DNA from: Aquirufa beregesia | GTDB lineage: Bacteria > Bacteroidota > Bacteroidia > Cytophagales > Spirosomataceae | DNA: 64,000 bases | Assembly (NCBI RefSeq): GCF_011090385.1 | Contig: NZ_SEWW01000008.1 | Coordinates: 82,041-146,040, forward strand | Direction of reading: 5' to 3' | Part shown: positions 36,590 through 44,103 of the stretch, piece after piece | Layout: every line of letters begins with the position of its first letter | Position numbering within the stretch: the first letter of the stretch is position 1 | Program-made: the position numbers and the translations under genes | The notes under the pieces: generated by a model | The model's database searches: none | Told to the model about the DNA's origin: nothing | The model's input: only the letters and a program-made list of their open reading frames with translations

Positions 36590-38623
36590 ATGAAGACAAT
36601 TTACCATTGTTTGGTATTATCTGGCTTACTACTAAGTTCGGGTAAACTGGCCGCTCAGAGCCCAGAAAAATTCATTGATAAGTCCAACATGAATACGAAA
36701 GTGAAGCCTGGAGATGACTTTGCTGAATATGCCAATGGCACTTGGGTAAAAAATAATCCCATTCCTGCCAAAGAAACTAGATGGGGAAGCTTTAATCAAT
36801 TAAGGGATTTCAACATCAATGCCGTTAAAACGATTTTAGAAGAGGTCAAATTAAACCAAAAAAGCTATCCCGCAGGCAGTATTGAAAAACGCGTAGCTGA
36901 TTTTTATACCGCGGCTATGGATAGTTTAGCCATTGAAAAATTAGGCTATACTCCTATCAAAGCAGATTTAGATCAGGTAAATGCTCTTTCAAGCAAGAAG
37001 GAAGTATTAGATGCCTTAGCTCAATTTAGAGTTTCGGGTATTGGCTCTCCATTATTTGGTTTTGGCGTAGGACAAGACCGAAAAAATGTAGAAAAAATGG
37101 TACCTCAATTAGCGCAAGGAGGAACAACCCTACCTGATCGTGATTTCTATTTAAAATCGGATATGAGAAGTGCCAAGGTTCAAGAAGTATATAAAAATTA
37201 CATCAAGACCTTATTTGAATTAGTAGGAAATCCTGCTGATCTGGCTAAAGCCAATTCCGACATTGTGTTTGGTTTAGAAAAGCAATTAGCTAATGCGCAA
37301 ATGTCTCGAGTAGAAATGCGAGATCCGTATAAAACCTATAATAAGTTCACTTGGGATGAATTTCAGCAAAAGACCAATGAAATAGATTGGACAGCTTTTT
37401 TTGCGCAACTGAATGTACCTAAGCAAGATTCTATTTTAGTTTCAGCGCCTAAGTTTTTCGAAGAAGTCAATCGAATGGTCAAAGAAACTCCCATCAACCA
37501 ATGGAAAGTATATTTACAATGGTCCATTTTAAAAGGCGCTGCGCCGAATTTAAGTAGCCCTTTTGTCAAAGCTAATTTTAGTTTCAACCAATTATTGACA
37601 GGTCAAAAAGTTCAAACTCCACGTTGGCAACGGATGTCTAGTCTAACCGATGGAACCATCGGTGAATTATTGGGTCAATTATATGTAAAGAATTACTTCA
37701 AACCCGAGGCCAAGGAGCGCATGAAGGTGTTAATTGAAAATTTGAGAAAAGCCTTTGAAATTCGAATTCAAAAATTGGATTGGATGAGTGATGTAACCAA
37801 GCAAAAAGCCTTGGATAAATTACATGCCTTTACCCCTAAAATTGGCTATCCCGACAAATGGAGAAATTATGATGGTTTAGAGATTTCAGGAGATCACTAT
37901 TTTCAAAATCTCCGAAATGCTAGTGCATGGAGCTTTAAGGAGAATGTCAGTCAAGTAGGCAAAAAAGTAGATCGTAGCCGTTGGGGTATGACGCCTCCTA
38001 CTGTGAATGCCTATTATAGCCCAGTAATGAATGAAATTGTATTCCCAGCAGGAATTTTACAGTTCCCATTCTTTGACCCTAAGGCAGATGATGCGGTGAA
38101 TTACGGAGGTATTGGAGCGGTTATCGGACATGAGATGTCGCATGGTTTTGATGACTCAGGTAGTAAATACGATAAGGATGGAACCTTACGAAACTGGTGG
38201 ACAGATGATGATTTGAATAAATTCAAAGCGAAAACAGCTCTTTTAGGTGCCCAATTTGATGCTTATACCATACTTGACACCATTCATGTGAATGGCAAAC
38301 TGACTATGGGTGAAAATATTGGAGATTTGGGTGGTTTAAATATGGCCTATGAAGCCTTTAAATTGACGGAGCAAGGAAAGTCGAAAAAGAAAATAGATGG
38401 ATTTACACCAGACCAACGATTCTTTTTATCCTGGGCACAAGTATGGCGAGGTACTACCTTACCAGAAACAGCGGCACAGTTGATCATCACAGATCCACAT
38501 TCACCCAATCAATACAGAACAATAGGTGCACCAGTGAATATGGATGCTTGGTATGAAGCTTTTAAAATTAAACCAGGAGACAAATTATACAAGAAACCTG
38601 AAGACCGAATTAAGATTTGGTAA
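36590..38623 (+). CDS. M13 family zinc endopeptidase (PepO/neprilysin-like), exported
   Basis: A 677-residue metallopeptidase. After a signal peptide (MKTIYHCLVLSGLLLSSGKLAAQ), the helical N-terminal M13 domain precedes the catalytic domain. The zinc motif HExxH appears as HEMSH around residue 513, followed by the third ligand in GENIGDLGG, and NAYYSPVMNEIVFPAGILQFPFF is characteristic of the substrate-binding strand. It would degrade peptides in the periplasm. An intrinsic terminator follows the stop, and the gene borders the accessory island. Confidence 0.94.
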   Translation: MKTIYHCLVLSGLLLSSGKLAAQSPEKFIDKSNMNTKVKPGDDFAEYANGTWVKNNPIPAKETRWGSFNQLRDFNINAVKTILEEVKLNQKSYPAGSIEKRVADFYTAAMDSLAIEKLGYTPIKADLDQVNALSSKKEVLDALAQFRVSGIGSPLFGFGVGQDRKNVEKMVPQLAQGGTTLPDRDFYLKSDMRSAKVQEVYKNYIKTLFELVGNPADLAKANSDIVFGLEKQLANAQMSRVEMRDPYKTYNKFTWDEFQQKTNEIDWTAFFAQLNVPKQDSILVSAPKFFEEVNRMVKETPINQWKVYLQWSILKGAAPNLSSPFVKANFSFNQLLTGQKVQTPRWQRMSSLTDGTIGELLGQLYVKNYFKPEAKERMKVLIENLRKAFEIRIQKLDWMSDVTKQKALDKLHAFTPKIGYPDKWRNYDGLEISGDHYFQNLRNASAWSFKENVSQVGKKVDRSRWGMTPPTVNAYYSPVMNEIVFPAGILQFPFFDPKADDAVNYGGIGAVIGHEMSHGFDDSGSKYDKDGTLRNWWTDDDLNKFKAKTALLGAQFDAYTILDTIHVNGKLTMGENIGDLGGLNMAYEAFKLTEQGKSKKKIDGFTPDQRFFLSWAQVWRGTTLPETAAQLIITDPHSPNQYRTIGAPVNMDAWYEAFKIKPGDKLYKKPEDRIKIW

Positions 38624-38645
38624 TTGGTTTCCGTTCTTGAATTTA

Positions 38646-38677
38646 ATCGCCTCTGAGTTTTCAGGGGCGATTTTTTT
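38646..38677 (+). terminator. Rho-independent terminator after M13 peptidase
   Basis: An 11-bp stem with one G-U pair (38646-38656 and 38661-38671) and a GTTT loop is followed by a run of Ts. It closes the peptidase transcript and marks the left border of the accessory island. Confidence 0.88.
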
Positions 38678-38851
38678 ATGTCAAAAGTTTGAAACTCTTT
38701 TACTGATTTCCAGCATTGTTACTAAATCTTGAAATTGAAAATCATGTTATAAATCCAAATAAAAACAGCTCATTTAATCTTCGAATTATAGAGGGTCACC
38801 AAAATCATCAAATGCAGATTTAACAAGCTTAGGGTAAAAAAATAGAATTGC

Positions 38852-39186
38852 CCCCTATCAACTGCTATTTTGATGATGTTAAGAGAATATTATAAAGTTA
38901 GCAAACCCATTATTATTTATTTGAAGGACGAGAGCCAGGAATGGCATATGATGACAGAAGCTTAAGCGAAGTGTTGAAACAAGCTTTGGAGAAAGCAAAA
39001 ATAAAAAAAACAGTTACCTTGCATTGCTTGAGGCACCGCTATGCTACACACCTCTTAGAGAGTGGTACAGACTTGAGGTATATTCAGGCGATATTAGGAC
39101 ATAGTTATAGTAAAACCACGGTAATTTACACACGTGTTAGTACGAAAAGCTTACAAAACGTAAAAAGCCCTTTTGATGATTTATAA
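38852..39186 (+). pseudogene. 5'-truncated, frameshifted tyrosine recombinase relic
   Basis: The intact part (ATG at 38941, 81 codons) encodes the C-terminal catalytic end of a tyrosine recombinase: [12 protein letters not shown] (His/Arg of box II), LGHSYSKTT and the nucleophile Tyr in [10 protein letters not shown], ending KSPFDDL as many Bacteroidota integrases and IntI-like enzymes do. Upstream, residues resembling [18 protein letters not shown] are encoded in another frame at 38858-38908, and YLFEGREPG follows in the 38941 frame. A single-base indel near 38909-38916 explains this. The N-terminal domain and box I Arg are missing, so it is inactive. The parent was probably the recombinase that built the adjacent array. 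Confidence 0.82.
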
Positions 39187-39321
39187 AATTAATATATTAG
39201 AAAAAAAATACGCATCCCCCCCACAAGTCAACCAAAAATGGGTGTATCATGGGGGTCTTATTGCACATATACAAGTTGAGCGTAATTCTAAAAACGACAA
39301 CTGACAATTAAAAAAACAAAT
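39187..39321 (+). other. Spacer with hairpin and GTTRRRY core, possible attI-like site
   Basis: Directly after the recombinase relic a CCCCCC...GGGGG inverted pair (39211-39256) and then GTTGAGC at 39275-39281 occur, which fits the integron core-site consensus GTTRRRY. The first cargo gene starts 41 bases further on. A seven-base degenerate motif can occur by chance, so this is suggestive only. Confidence 0.4.
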
Positions 39322-40716
39322 ATGAAAGCAAAGACTTTAATAATAAACAAGCTTTATGGCTACTTGTACAAGAAAATTGATTTTAAAGACAACATTAATT
39401 TATTGGTTGGGATTAATGGTTCTGGAAAAACAAGTATCCTCAACATAGTCAATTGGCTTTTAACACCTTCACTTCCTCATTTGTGTGTGACTGAGTTTGA
39501 AAGTTTGGAACTATTTTTCGAATATAATAATACAGAATACTTAGTCGAAGTTTCTCAAGATTCCAAACTCTTGACATACAAAATCAAAAACATAACACAG
39601 AAAATAGATTTTCACCCATTAACAGTAAGATTAAAAATTCCGACTTCGAGGTTAACTCAAAATGAATCCCAAAAAGAAAGATACTATTCTGAATATTTTG
39701 GTTTAGGTCCTGATATGGAAGAAACAGAAACTTGGGCTTTAGTTTTTAATCAACTTCCAAAACCAATGGTTATTGGATTAGATAGATATTTATTTACTGA
39801 AGAAAAAAATGAAGCTGTTTTATACCAAGATGAAGTTCTTCAAAGACTTGTTAAAAAAGAGAATACTGGCAGAGTTTCACCTTTAGACGAAGTAAAAAGA
39901 TTAGCGAATCGAGAATATAGTATCTACAAGAGTAAAATTGTAGAATTGAATCGAGTTTTAAACAATAAAATTATACTTTCAGCATTTGATGAAATAACAA
40001 TTGACACATTAAAAGAATTAGAAAGTGCTTCCAACATTTCTTTAGAGCAAATTGAAAACCTGCACAAAAAGGTTGAATCATTTTTTAAGGAAACTATGTC
40101 AGAAAGCAAATTAGAAAGACAATTAAAAAGAAAAGACCCAGATCTTTTAAAAATTGAAAATTACTTCAACCATCTTAAAGCAATAATTTCAAAGGAGGAG
40201 AAGAGTAATGATAAAGAAAGATTTTCCTTACTTTATTTATCTAACATTAGTCAGTTTAAAAAGCTAAAAGATTTAATTAAAGAATTTGAAATTTTTGAAA
40301 AAAAATCTCAAGAATACTATTCTGACATTAAAACCTATTTAGAAACTGTAAATAATTTCTTGACCGATTCAGCAAAGCAACTATCTTTTCAAAAAGCTTT
40401 GTCCGAACTAATATTCAATGTTTTAGATAAAGACGGTAAAATTCTTTCAAAAGACAGAGATATAAAAACTTTATCATCTGGTGAAAGACAAATCTTGATA
40501 TTGTTTACCTACCTTAAATTTCATAACAAATCAGGTACAATATTCATCATAGATGAACCTGAACTTTCTCTACACCCTAAATGGCAAGAAGATTTTCTGA
40601 AAGCTGTTGAAACACTTACACAAAAAAACACCCAAATTATCATTGCAACTCATTCACCTATAATAGTTGGAAACAATGTAGAATATTGTAAAGTGCAACT
40701 TCCTTATAATGATTGA
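39322..40716 (+). CDS. AAA15/ABC-type ATPase, candidate AriA of a PARIS-like system
   Basis: A 464-residue SMC/ABC-like ATPase. Walker A GINGSGKTS lies at residues 30-38, a charged helical middle region (about 130-360) may form a coiled-coil, and the C-terminal half has the signature LSSGERQ (384-390), Walker B FIIDEPELSLHP (near 411) and the switch His in ATHSP. It is followed after two bases by a DUF4435-like gene, the gene pair of PARIS (AriA ATPase, AriB Toprim nuclease), which senses phage anti-restriction proteins. Other AAA15 plus DUF4435 or Septu-type pairs are alternatives. The AT-rich composition supports transfer. Confidence 0.7.
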   Translation: MKAKTLIINKLYGYLYKKIDFKDNINLLVGINGSGKTSILNIVNWLLTPSLPHLCVTEFESLELFFEYNNTEYLVEVSQDSKLLTYKIKNITQKIDFHPLTVRLKIPTSRLTQNESQKERYYSEYFGLGPDMEETETWALVFNQLPKPMVIGLDRYLFTEEKNEAVLYQDEVLQRLVKKENTGRVSPLDEVKRLANREYSIYKSKIVELNRVLNNKIILSAFDEITIDTLKELESASNISLEQIENLHKKVESFFKETMSESKLERQLKRKDPDLLKIENYFNHLKAIISKEEKSNDKERFSLLYLSNISQFKKLKDLIKEFEIFEKKSQEYYSDIKTYLETVNNFLTDSAKQLSFQKALSELIFNVLDKDGKILSKDRDIKTLSSGERQILILFTYLKFHNKSGTIFIIDEPELSLHPKWQEDFLKAVETLTQKNTQIIIATHSPIIVGNNVEYCKVQLPYND

Positions 40717-40718
40717 TT

Positions 40719-41591
40719 ATGATAACCGTTGAACAAAGCATACCAACAAAATCAGAAGCTTTCCTTAAAGGGATTGATATATTTTATACGCAATTTAATG
40801 ATGTCAATTTTTATATTGAAGATGAATACCAAGAGAATTTTTATCATTCAATATTAAAAAAGCTATTCCCAGAAATACGACTTGAAAAAATATTTCCATT
40901 ACGTGGAAAAGATAATGTTCTTGAAAAATCAAAAAGGCATATTGGTGATAAAAAGAAAATCTTTATTGTTGATAAAGATTTTGATGATTTACTAAACAAA
41001 AAAGTAATTCAGAATAACCTTTTTTACTTGACTGAATATTCAATTGAAAATTACCTTTTGGATGAAAAAGCTATATTGGAATACATAATTGAAGAAAAAC
41101 CTAAGATTAAGAAAAGGTATATAAATACAAATTTCAAGTTTGACAAGACATTCAATGAGTGTTGTAAGACCTTCCATGAGTTAACATTACTGCATTTGTT
41201 AGTGCAGTATAAAGGGTTAGGTTTACAAAACACATCTCTCCCACCTGAAAAATTTGTCCAACTAAATAATGTGATTTGCTTAAAAAATTCTGAAATCAAT
41301 AAATACAAAATTGAAATAGAGAATAAACTTAAGGCAATAGACAAAAGGTTTACACTTAAATCTCAGATTCAAAAAATAAAAGAATTATTCAGTTTAAAAA
41401 ATATAAAAGACATCATTAAGCACATCCCTGGGAAATATTTAGTTAAGTATTTTAAGTGTAAAATAGAGCATTTTTTTAGCCTAGCAAGTCGTAATATAGA
41501 CTCATTTAATTTCAGACTAGCAAAAGCAAATGAGTTTACCAAACTAGACTTTTTAAAAATAAGTGTTAATAGCTATTTAAGTGGAAAATAA
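40719..41591 (+). CDS. DUF4435/Toprim-like protein, candidate AriB nuclease
   Basis: A 290-residue protein. An acidic segment FYIEDEYQENFY (Glu34, Glu36) followed by the DxD in IFIVDKDFDDLL (Asp85, Asp87) and TEYSIENYLLDEK matches the Toprim-type acidic set of DUF4435. A basic helical C-terminus follows. The frame can open at a TTG overlapping the ATPase stop, but the ATG at 40719 is preferred, two bases after it. In PARIS the AriB effector is released from AriA and cleaves tRNA; whether this holds here is untested. The stop is 9 bases before the attC-like element. Confidence 0.68.
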   Translation: MITVEQSIPTKSEAFLKGIDIFYTQFNDVNFYIEDEYQENFYHSILKKLFPEIRLEKIFPLRGKDNVLEKSKRHIGDKKKIFIVDKDFDDLLNKKVIQNNLFYLTEYSIENYLLDEKAILEYIIEEKPKIKKRYINTNFKFDKTFNECCKTFHELTLLHLLVQYKGLGLQNTSLPPEKFVQLNNVICLKNSEINKYKIEIENKLKAIDKRFTLKSQIQKIKELFSLKNIKDIIKHIPGKYLVKYFKCKIEHFFSLASRNIDSFNFRLAKANEFTKLDFLKISVNSYLSGK

Positions 41592-41600
41592 AGCATATAC

Positions 41601-41732
41601 GCCCAACAGCACTTACCCAAAAGGCGGGGTTTCATGTTCCAAAAACTATTTTGTGGTTAATCAAACATTAGTTTTTCAAATCAAGTTTTGTGGTAAATAT
41701 CCCGCCCCTCGGGTAGCTGCCAAAAGTTATGA
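41601..41732 (+). repeat. attC-like imperfect inverted repeat element A
   Basis: It starts with GCCCAAC (41601-41607), which fits RYYYAAC, and ends near GTTATGA (41726-41732). Between them the arms CAGC..TACCC..AAGGCGGGG (41607-41630) and CCCGCCCCTCGGGTAGCTG (41701-41719) pair imperfectly. The central part is AT-rich. The GGCGGG/CCCGCC stem also occurs in element B. This architecture recalls integron attC sites, but the right-hand core deviates from GTTRRRY. Confidence 0.55.
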
Positions 41733-41802
41733 GTCATGCTTGGGGACACTTCTACCCCGAACATTTTACATGAAACAAGCAGACAAAATTAAACATCAAT
41801 AA

Positions 41803-43182
41803 ATGATTTATAATAAAATAGAAATATTAGGATTAAGAGGCTTCAGCGAAAAACAAACATTGACTTTTGGAATACCAAATGGAAATATTGGAAGCGGCTT
41901 GACAGTAATTGTTGGACCAAACAATTCAGGCAAGTCAACAATCTATGAGGCGTTCAGAGCAGTTTCATCAAACACCCCACCTGGTTTTTCCTCTGGACAA
42001 AGAAACACGAGTGCAGGAAGTAAAATTCAAATTAGTATTACAAGATCTGATTACAGCGTTTTGTCCTTAGTAACTTCTAAAATTAGTGGTGGTAGTGAGA
42101 CACAATTTGAACCAGTTCCTTCCCAAAATAACAAACTGAATTTTTTTACTCTGCCATCAAGAAGAGGATTTCAACCTTTTTTTTCAAAAGATACTTGGAC
42201 AAGACAGCAATACACTGACTATACTTCATTTACACCTGTAAGAAGTATTCAGCATGACAATTTTTTTCGTAGACTTTTTAAAATTCAAAGTGAGCAGGAA
42301 ACATTTGATGCGTATAACGCCATATTAGCCAAAGTGCTTGGACACATTCCTGTTTGGTGTATTGAATTATCAGATACACAACAACACTTTTTAAAGTTTG
42401 ATAATAACGGTTCTGCACACAACAGCGATGGAAGTGGCGAGGGATTATTAAGTGTCTTTACTATCACTGATGCTCTATACGATAGTAAGCCTGAAGATTT
42501 AATTTTCATTGATGAACCAGAACTTTCTTTGCACCCGTCTTTGCAGAAAAAATTATTGAATCTTATTTTAGAATATGCCTCAGATAGACAAATAATAATC
42601 TCAACTCACTCTCCTTATTTCATTAGTTGGGACTCATTAGAAAATAATGGAAGAATTGCGAGAACCGTTAAAGAAAAGACAGGGACAAGGATTTGTGAAT
42701 TGCAACAAAAAAATGCTGATGGAATTCTAAGTTTGTTGAACGACTTAAATAATCCTCACACTCTTGGCCTAGATGCGAAAGAAGTTTTCTTCCTTGACGA
42801 CAATGTAATTTTAGTGGAAGGACAAGAGGATGTAATTTTTCTAAACAAAATACTTGAGTTGACAGATAAGAATTTAATAGGAACTTTTTACGGTTGGGGA
42901 ATTGGCGGTGCTGAAAAAGTAGAAAAGGTTCTTGCTATGCTTACCGATTTAGGGTTTAAAAAAGTGTCGGTAATATTTGACAACAATAAAAGAGAAAAAA
43001 TCCCTGCATTGCAGGAAAAATATCCGACCTACTTTTTTACAAGCATTCCGACAGACGATGTAAGAGACAAGCCCGATAAAAATATTAAAGGCCTAATTGA
43101 CCATGGAGGAAAAAACATAAAAGAGGAATATTTGAATGACATTAACAAACTATGCCATGACATCAACAATTATTTGACTTAA
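41803..43182 (+). CDS. OLD-family ATP-dependent nuclease-like protein (ATPase plus Toprim)
   Basis: A 459-residue OLD-like protein. An N-terminal ABC-type ATPase has Walker A GPNNSGKST (38-46), a signature-like DGSGEGLLS (about 209-217), Walker B IDEPELSLHP (236-245) and STHSP (267-271). A C-terminal Toprim domain follows, with the Glu in VILVEGQEDVIFL (Glu339) and the acidic VIFDNN (Asp393). It lacks a downstream UvrD-type helicase gene, so it is not Gabija; it fits stand-alone (class 1) OLD nucleases, some of which act against phages. It is the sole gene between elements A and B. Confidence 0.8.
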   Translation: MIYNKIEILGLRGFSEKQTLTFGIPNGNIGSGLTVIVGPNNSGKSTIYEAFRAVSSNTPPGFSSGQRNTSAGSKIQISITRSDYSVLSLVTSKISGGSETQFEPVPSQNNKLNFFTLPSRRGFQPFFSKDTWTRQQYTDYTSFTPVRSIQHDNFFRRLFKIQSEQETFDAYNAILAKVLGHIPVWCIELSDTQQHFLKFDNNGSAHNSDGSGEGLLSVFTITDALYDSKPEDLIFIDEPELSLHPSLQKKLLNLILEYASDRQIIISTHSPYFISWDSLENNGRIARTVKEKTGTRICELQQKNADGILSLLNDLNNPHTLGLDAKEVFFLDDNVILVEGQEDVIFLNKILELTDKNLIGTFYGWGIGGAEKVEKVLAMLTDLGFKKVSVIFDNNKREKIPALQEKYPTYFFTSIPTDDVRDKPDKNIKGLIDHGGKNIKEEYLNDINKLCHDINNYLT

Positions 43183-43249
43183 TAATTATCGTATTAAACA
43201 AAGTGCTTGCGGACTTCGAGCTTACGAACTCCGAACGAGCATTAGCACG

Positions 43250-43385
43250 AACGCATAACACGGGTTTTGCGTCAGGCGGGGTGACGTGCAAACTTGAAGC
43301 TTTGTTCTTCTATTCAATTTTAGTGCTGGTTGACAGTTTTGTGCTCCGAAACCCGCCATCGCCAAGCGCCAAATCGTTAAAGGCC
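43250..43385 (+). repeat. attC-like imperfect inverted repeat element B
   Basis: Left arm GCATAACACGG (43253-43263) and a GGCGGGG stem (43275-43281) face a right arm with CCCGCC (43352-43357) and GTTAAAG (43376-43382). The outer TAAC and GTTA are complementary, as are TTGCGTCAGGCGGG and its counterpart in rough alignment. Length is about 135 bases. It shares the GGCGGG/CCCGCC stem with element A and lies between the OLD-like gene and the next unit. Confidence 0.55.
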
Positions 43386-43423
43386 ATAACTGAATAGTCA
43401 CAAAAAAGACTTATATTCGAAAT

Positions 43424-43606
43424 ATGGAAAAGGTCCTAAAAATAACGACTTTAAAGGAACATAAATCAGACTTTGCCTATTGGTCGACTAAAAGTTTCAA
43501 TGAACGTTTAGACACAATAGAAATCCTCAGACAGCAATACTTTAGTTTAAAAAAAGATGTTCAGCCAAGACTTCAGAGAGTTTGTCGAATTGTTAATCAA
43601 TCATAA
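43424..43606 (+). CDS. Small protein, putative antitoxin-like partner of nucleotidyltransferase
   Basis: A 60-residue basic protein: KITTLKEHKSDFAYWSTKSF then NERLDTIEILRQQYF and a basic C-terminus RLQRVCRIVNQS, predicted helical. Similar short proteins precede nucleotidyltransferase-like genes in many Bacteroidota, which supports reality (recollection of family context, not checked). Its last 50 bases overlap the following gene in another frame, so translation of the two is coupled. The role is unknown; a toxin-antitoxin partner is an inference. Confidence 0.62.
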   Translation: MEKVLKITTLKEHKSDFAYWSTKSFNERLDTIEILRQQYFSLKKDVQPRLQRVCRIVNQS

Positions 43607-43994
43607 CGCAGAATATCTAATTGTTGGAGGTTATGCAGTCGGTGTTCACGGACACCCTCGTTATACAGGTGACCTGGACATTTGGTTGAATCCGACCCCT
43701 GAAAATGCTGAAAGAATTTTAGCGTGCGTTAACGAATTTGGTTTCGCTTCCTATGGACTCAAAAGAAGTGACTTCACGAAAGAAGGTAACATCGTTCAAT
43801 TAGGATATCCCCCACTTAGAATTGATTTATTGACACAAATTGACGGAGTGACATTCAACGAATGCTTTCAAAATAAAACTCAAGTCGAAATAGAAGGTCT
43901 TATAGTTAACTTTATTGGTTATAACGACTTACTAAAAAACAAAAAGGAATCAGGGCGACTCAGAGACCTAGACGATATAAATAACCTCTCCTGA
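43557..43994 (+). CDS. Nucleotidyltransferase-fold protein (DUF6036/MNT-like)
   Basis: A 145-residue protein of the polymerase-beta-like nucleotidyltransferase superfamily. The glycine-rich GGYAVGVHG (24-32) and the DLDIW metal pair (Asp39, Asp41) are visible, then PPLRIDLLTQIDGV carries a third acidic position. Start is the ATG at 43557 in the overlap with the small gene. Such NTases occur as MNT antitoxins that AMPylate HEPN toxins, or in standalone toxin roles (DUF6036). No HEPN partner is seen, so the mechanism is unclear. Confidence 0.78.
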   Translation: MFSQDFREFVELLINHNAEYLIVGGYAVGVHGHPRYTGDLDIWLNPTPENAERILACVNEFGFASYGLKRSDFTKEGNIVQLGYPPLRIDLLTQIDGVTFNECFQNKTQVEIEGLIVNFIGYNDLLKNKKESGRLRDLDDINNLS

Positions 43995-44008
43995 GAAATT
44001 ACAGCCTG

Positions 44009-44046
44009 TAACAGCGGCCTTGCGCTAGTCATTTTAATAACACGTT
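44009..44046 (+). repeat. Truncated attC-like element C
   Basis: TAACAGCGG (44009-44017) and a later GTTG (44044-44047) recall the ends of elements A and B, but the inner stem is nearly gone. It lies 15 bases past the nucleotidyltransferase stop, in the right place for the end of a third cassette. Confidence is low. Confidence 0.3.
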
Positions 44047-44050
44047 GAAT

Positions 44051-44082
44051 AAAAAAAGGGCTTACCGATGGCAAGCCCTTTT
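44051..44082 (-). terminator. Rho-independent terminator after SusC1-SusD1
   Basis: A 13-bp stem with one mismatch (44054-44066 and 44070-44082, core AAAAGGGCTT), a 3-base loop and a U tract on the minus strand. It ends the leftward SusCD transcript and forms the right border of the accessory island. Confidence 0.85.
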
Positions 44083-44103
44083 GAGAATACATAGATGTAA
44101 CAA

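Noticed and set aside
39322..41591. Septu (PtuA/PtuB) interpretation
   Set aside because: The second protein shows E and DxD acidic sets of DUF4435/Toprim, not an HNH nuclease motif, so PARIS-like is the better reading.
41581..41802. Open frame of 73 codons across element A
   Set aside because: It overlaps the end of the DUF4435 gene, has no recognisable domain and runs through the structured repeat; it is a chance frame.
41803..43182. Gabija-type GajA
   Set aside because: No UvrD-like gajB gene follows; the next unit is the nucleotidyltransferase pair, so the stand-alone OLD call is preferred.
43203..43397. Open frame of 64 codons across element B
   Set aside because: It covers the inverted repeat element, has no motif and no plausible start signal; better explained by the element itself.
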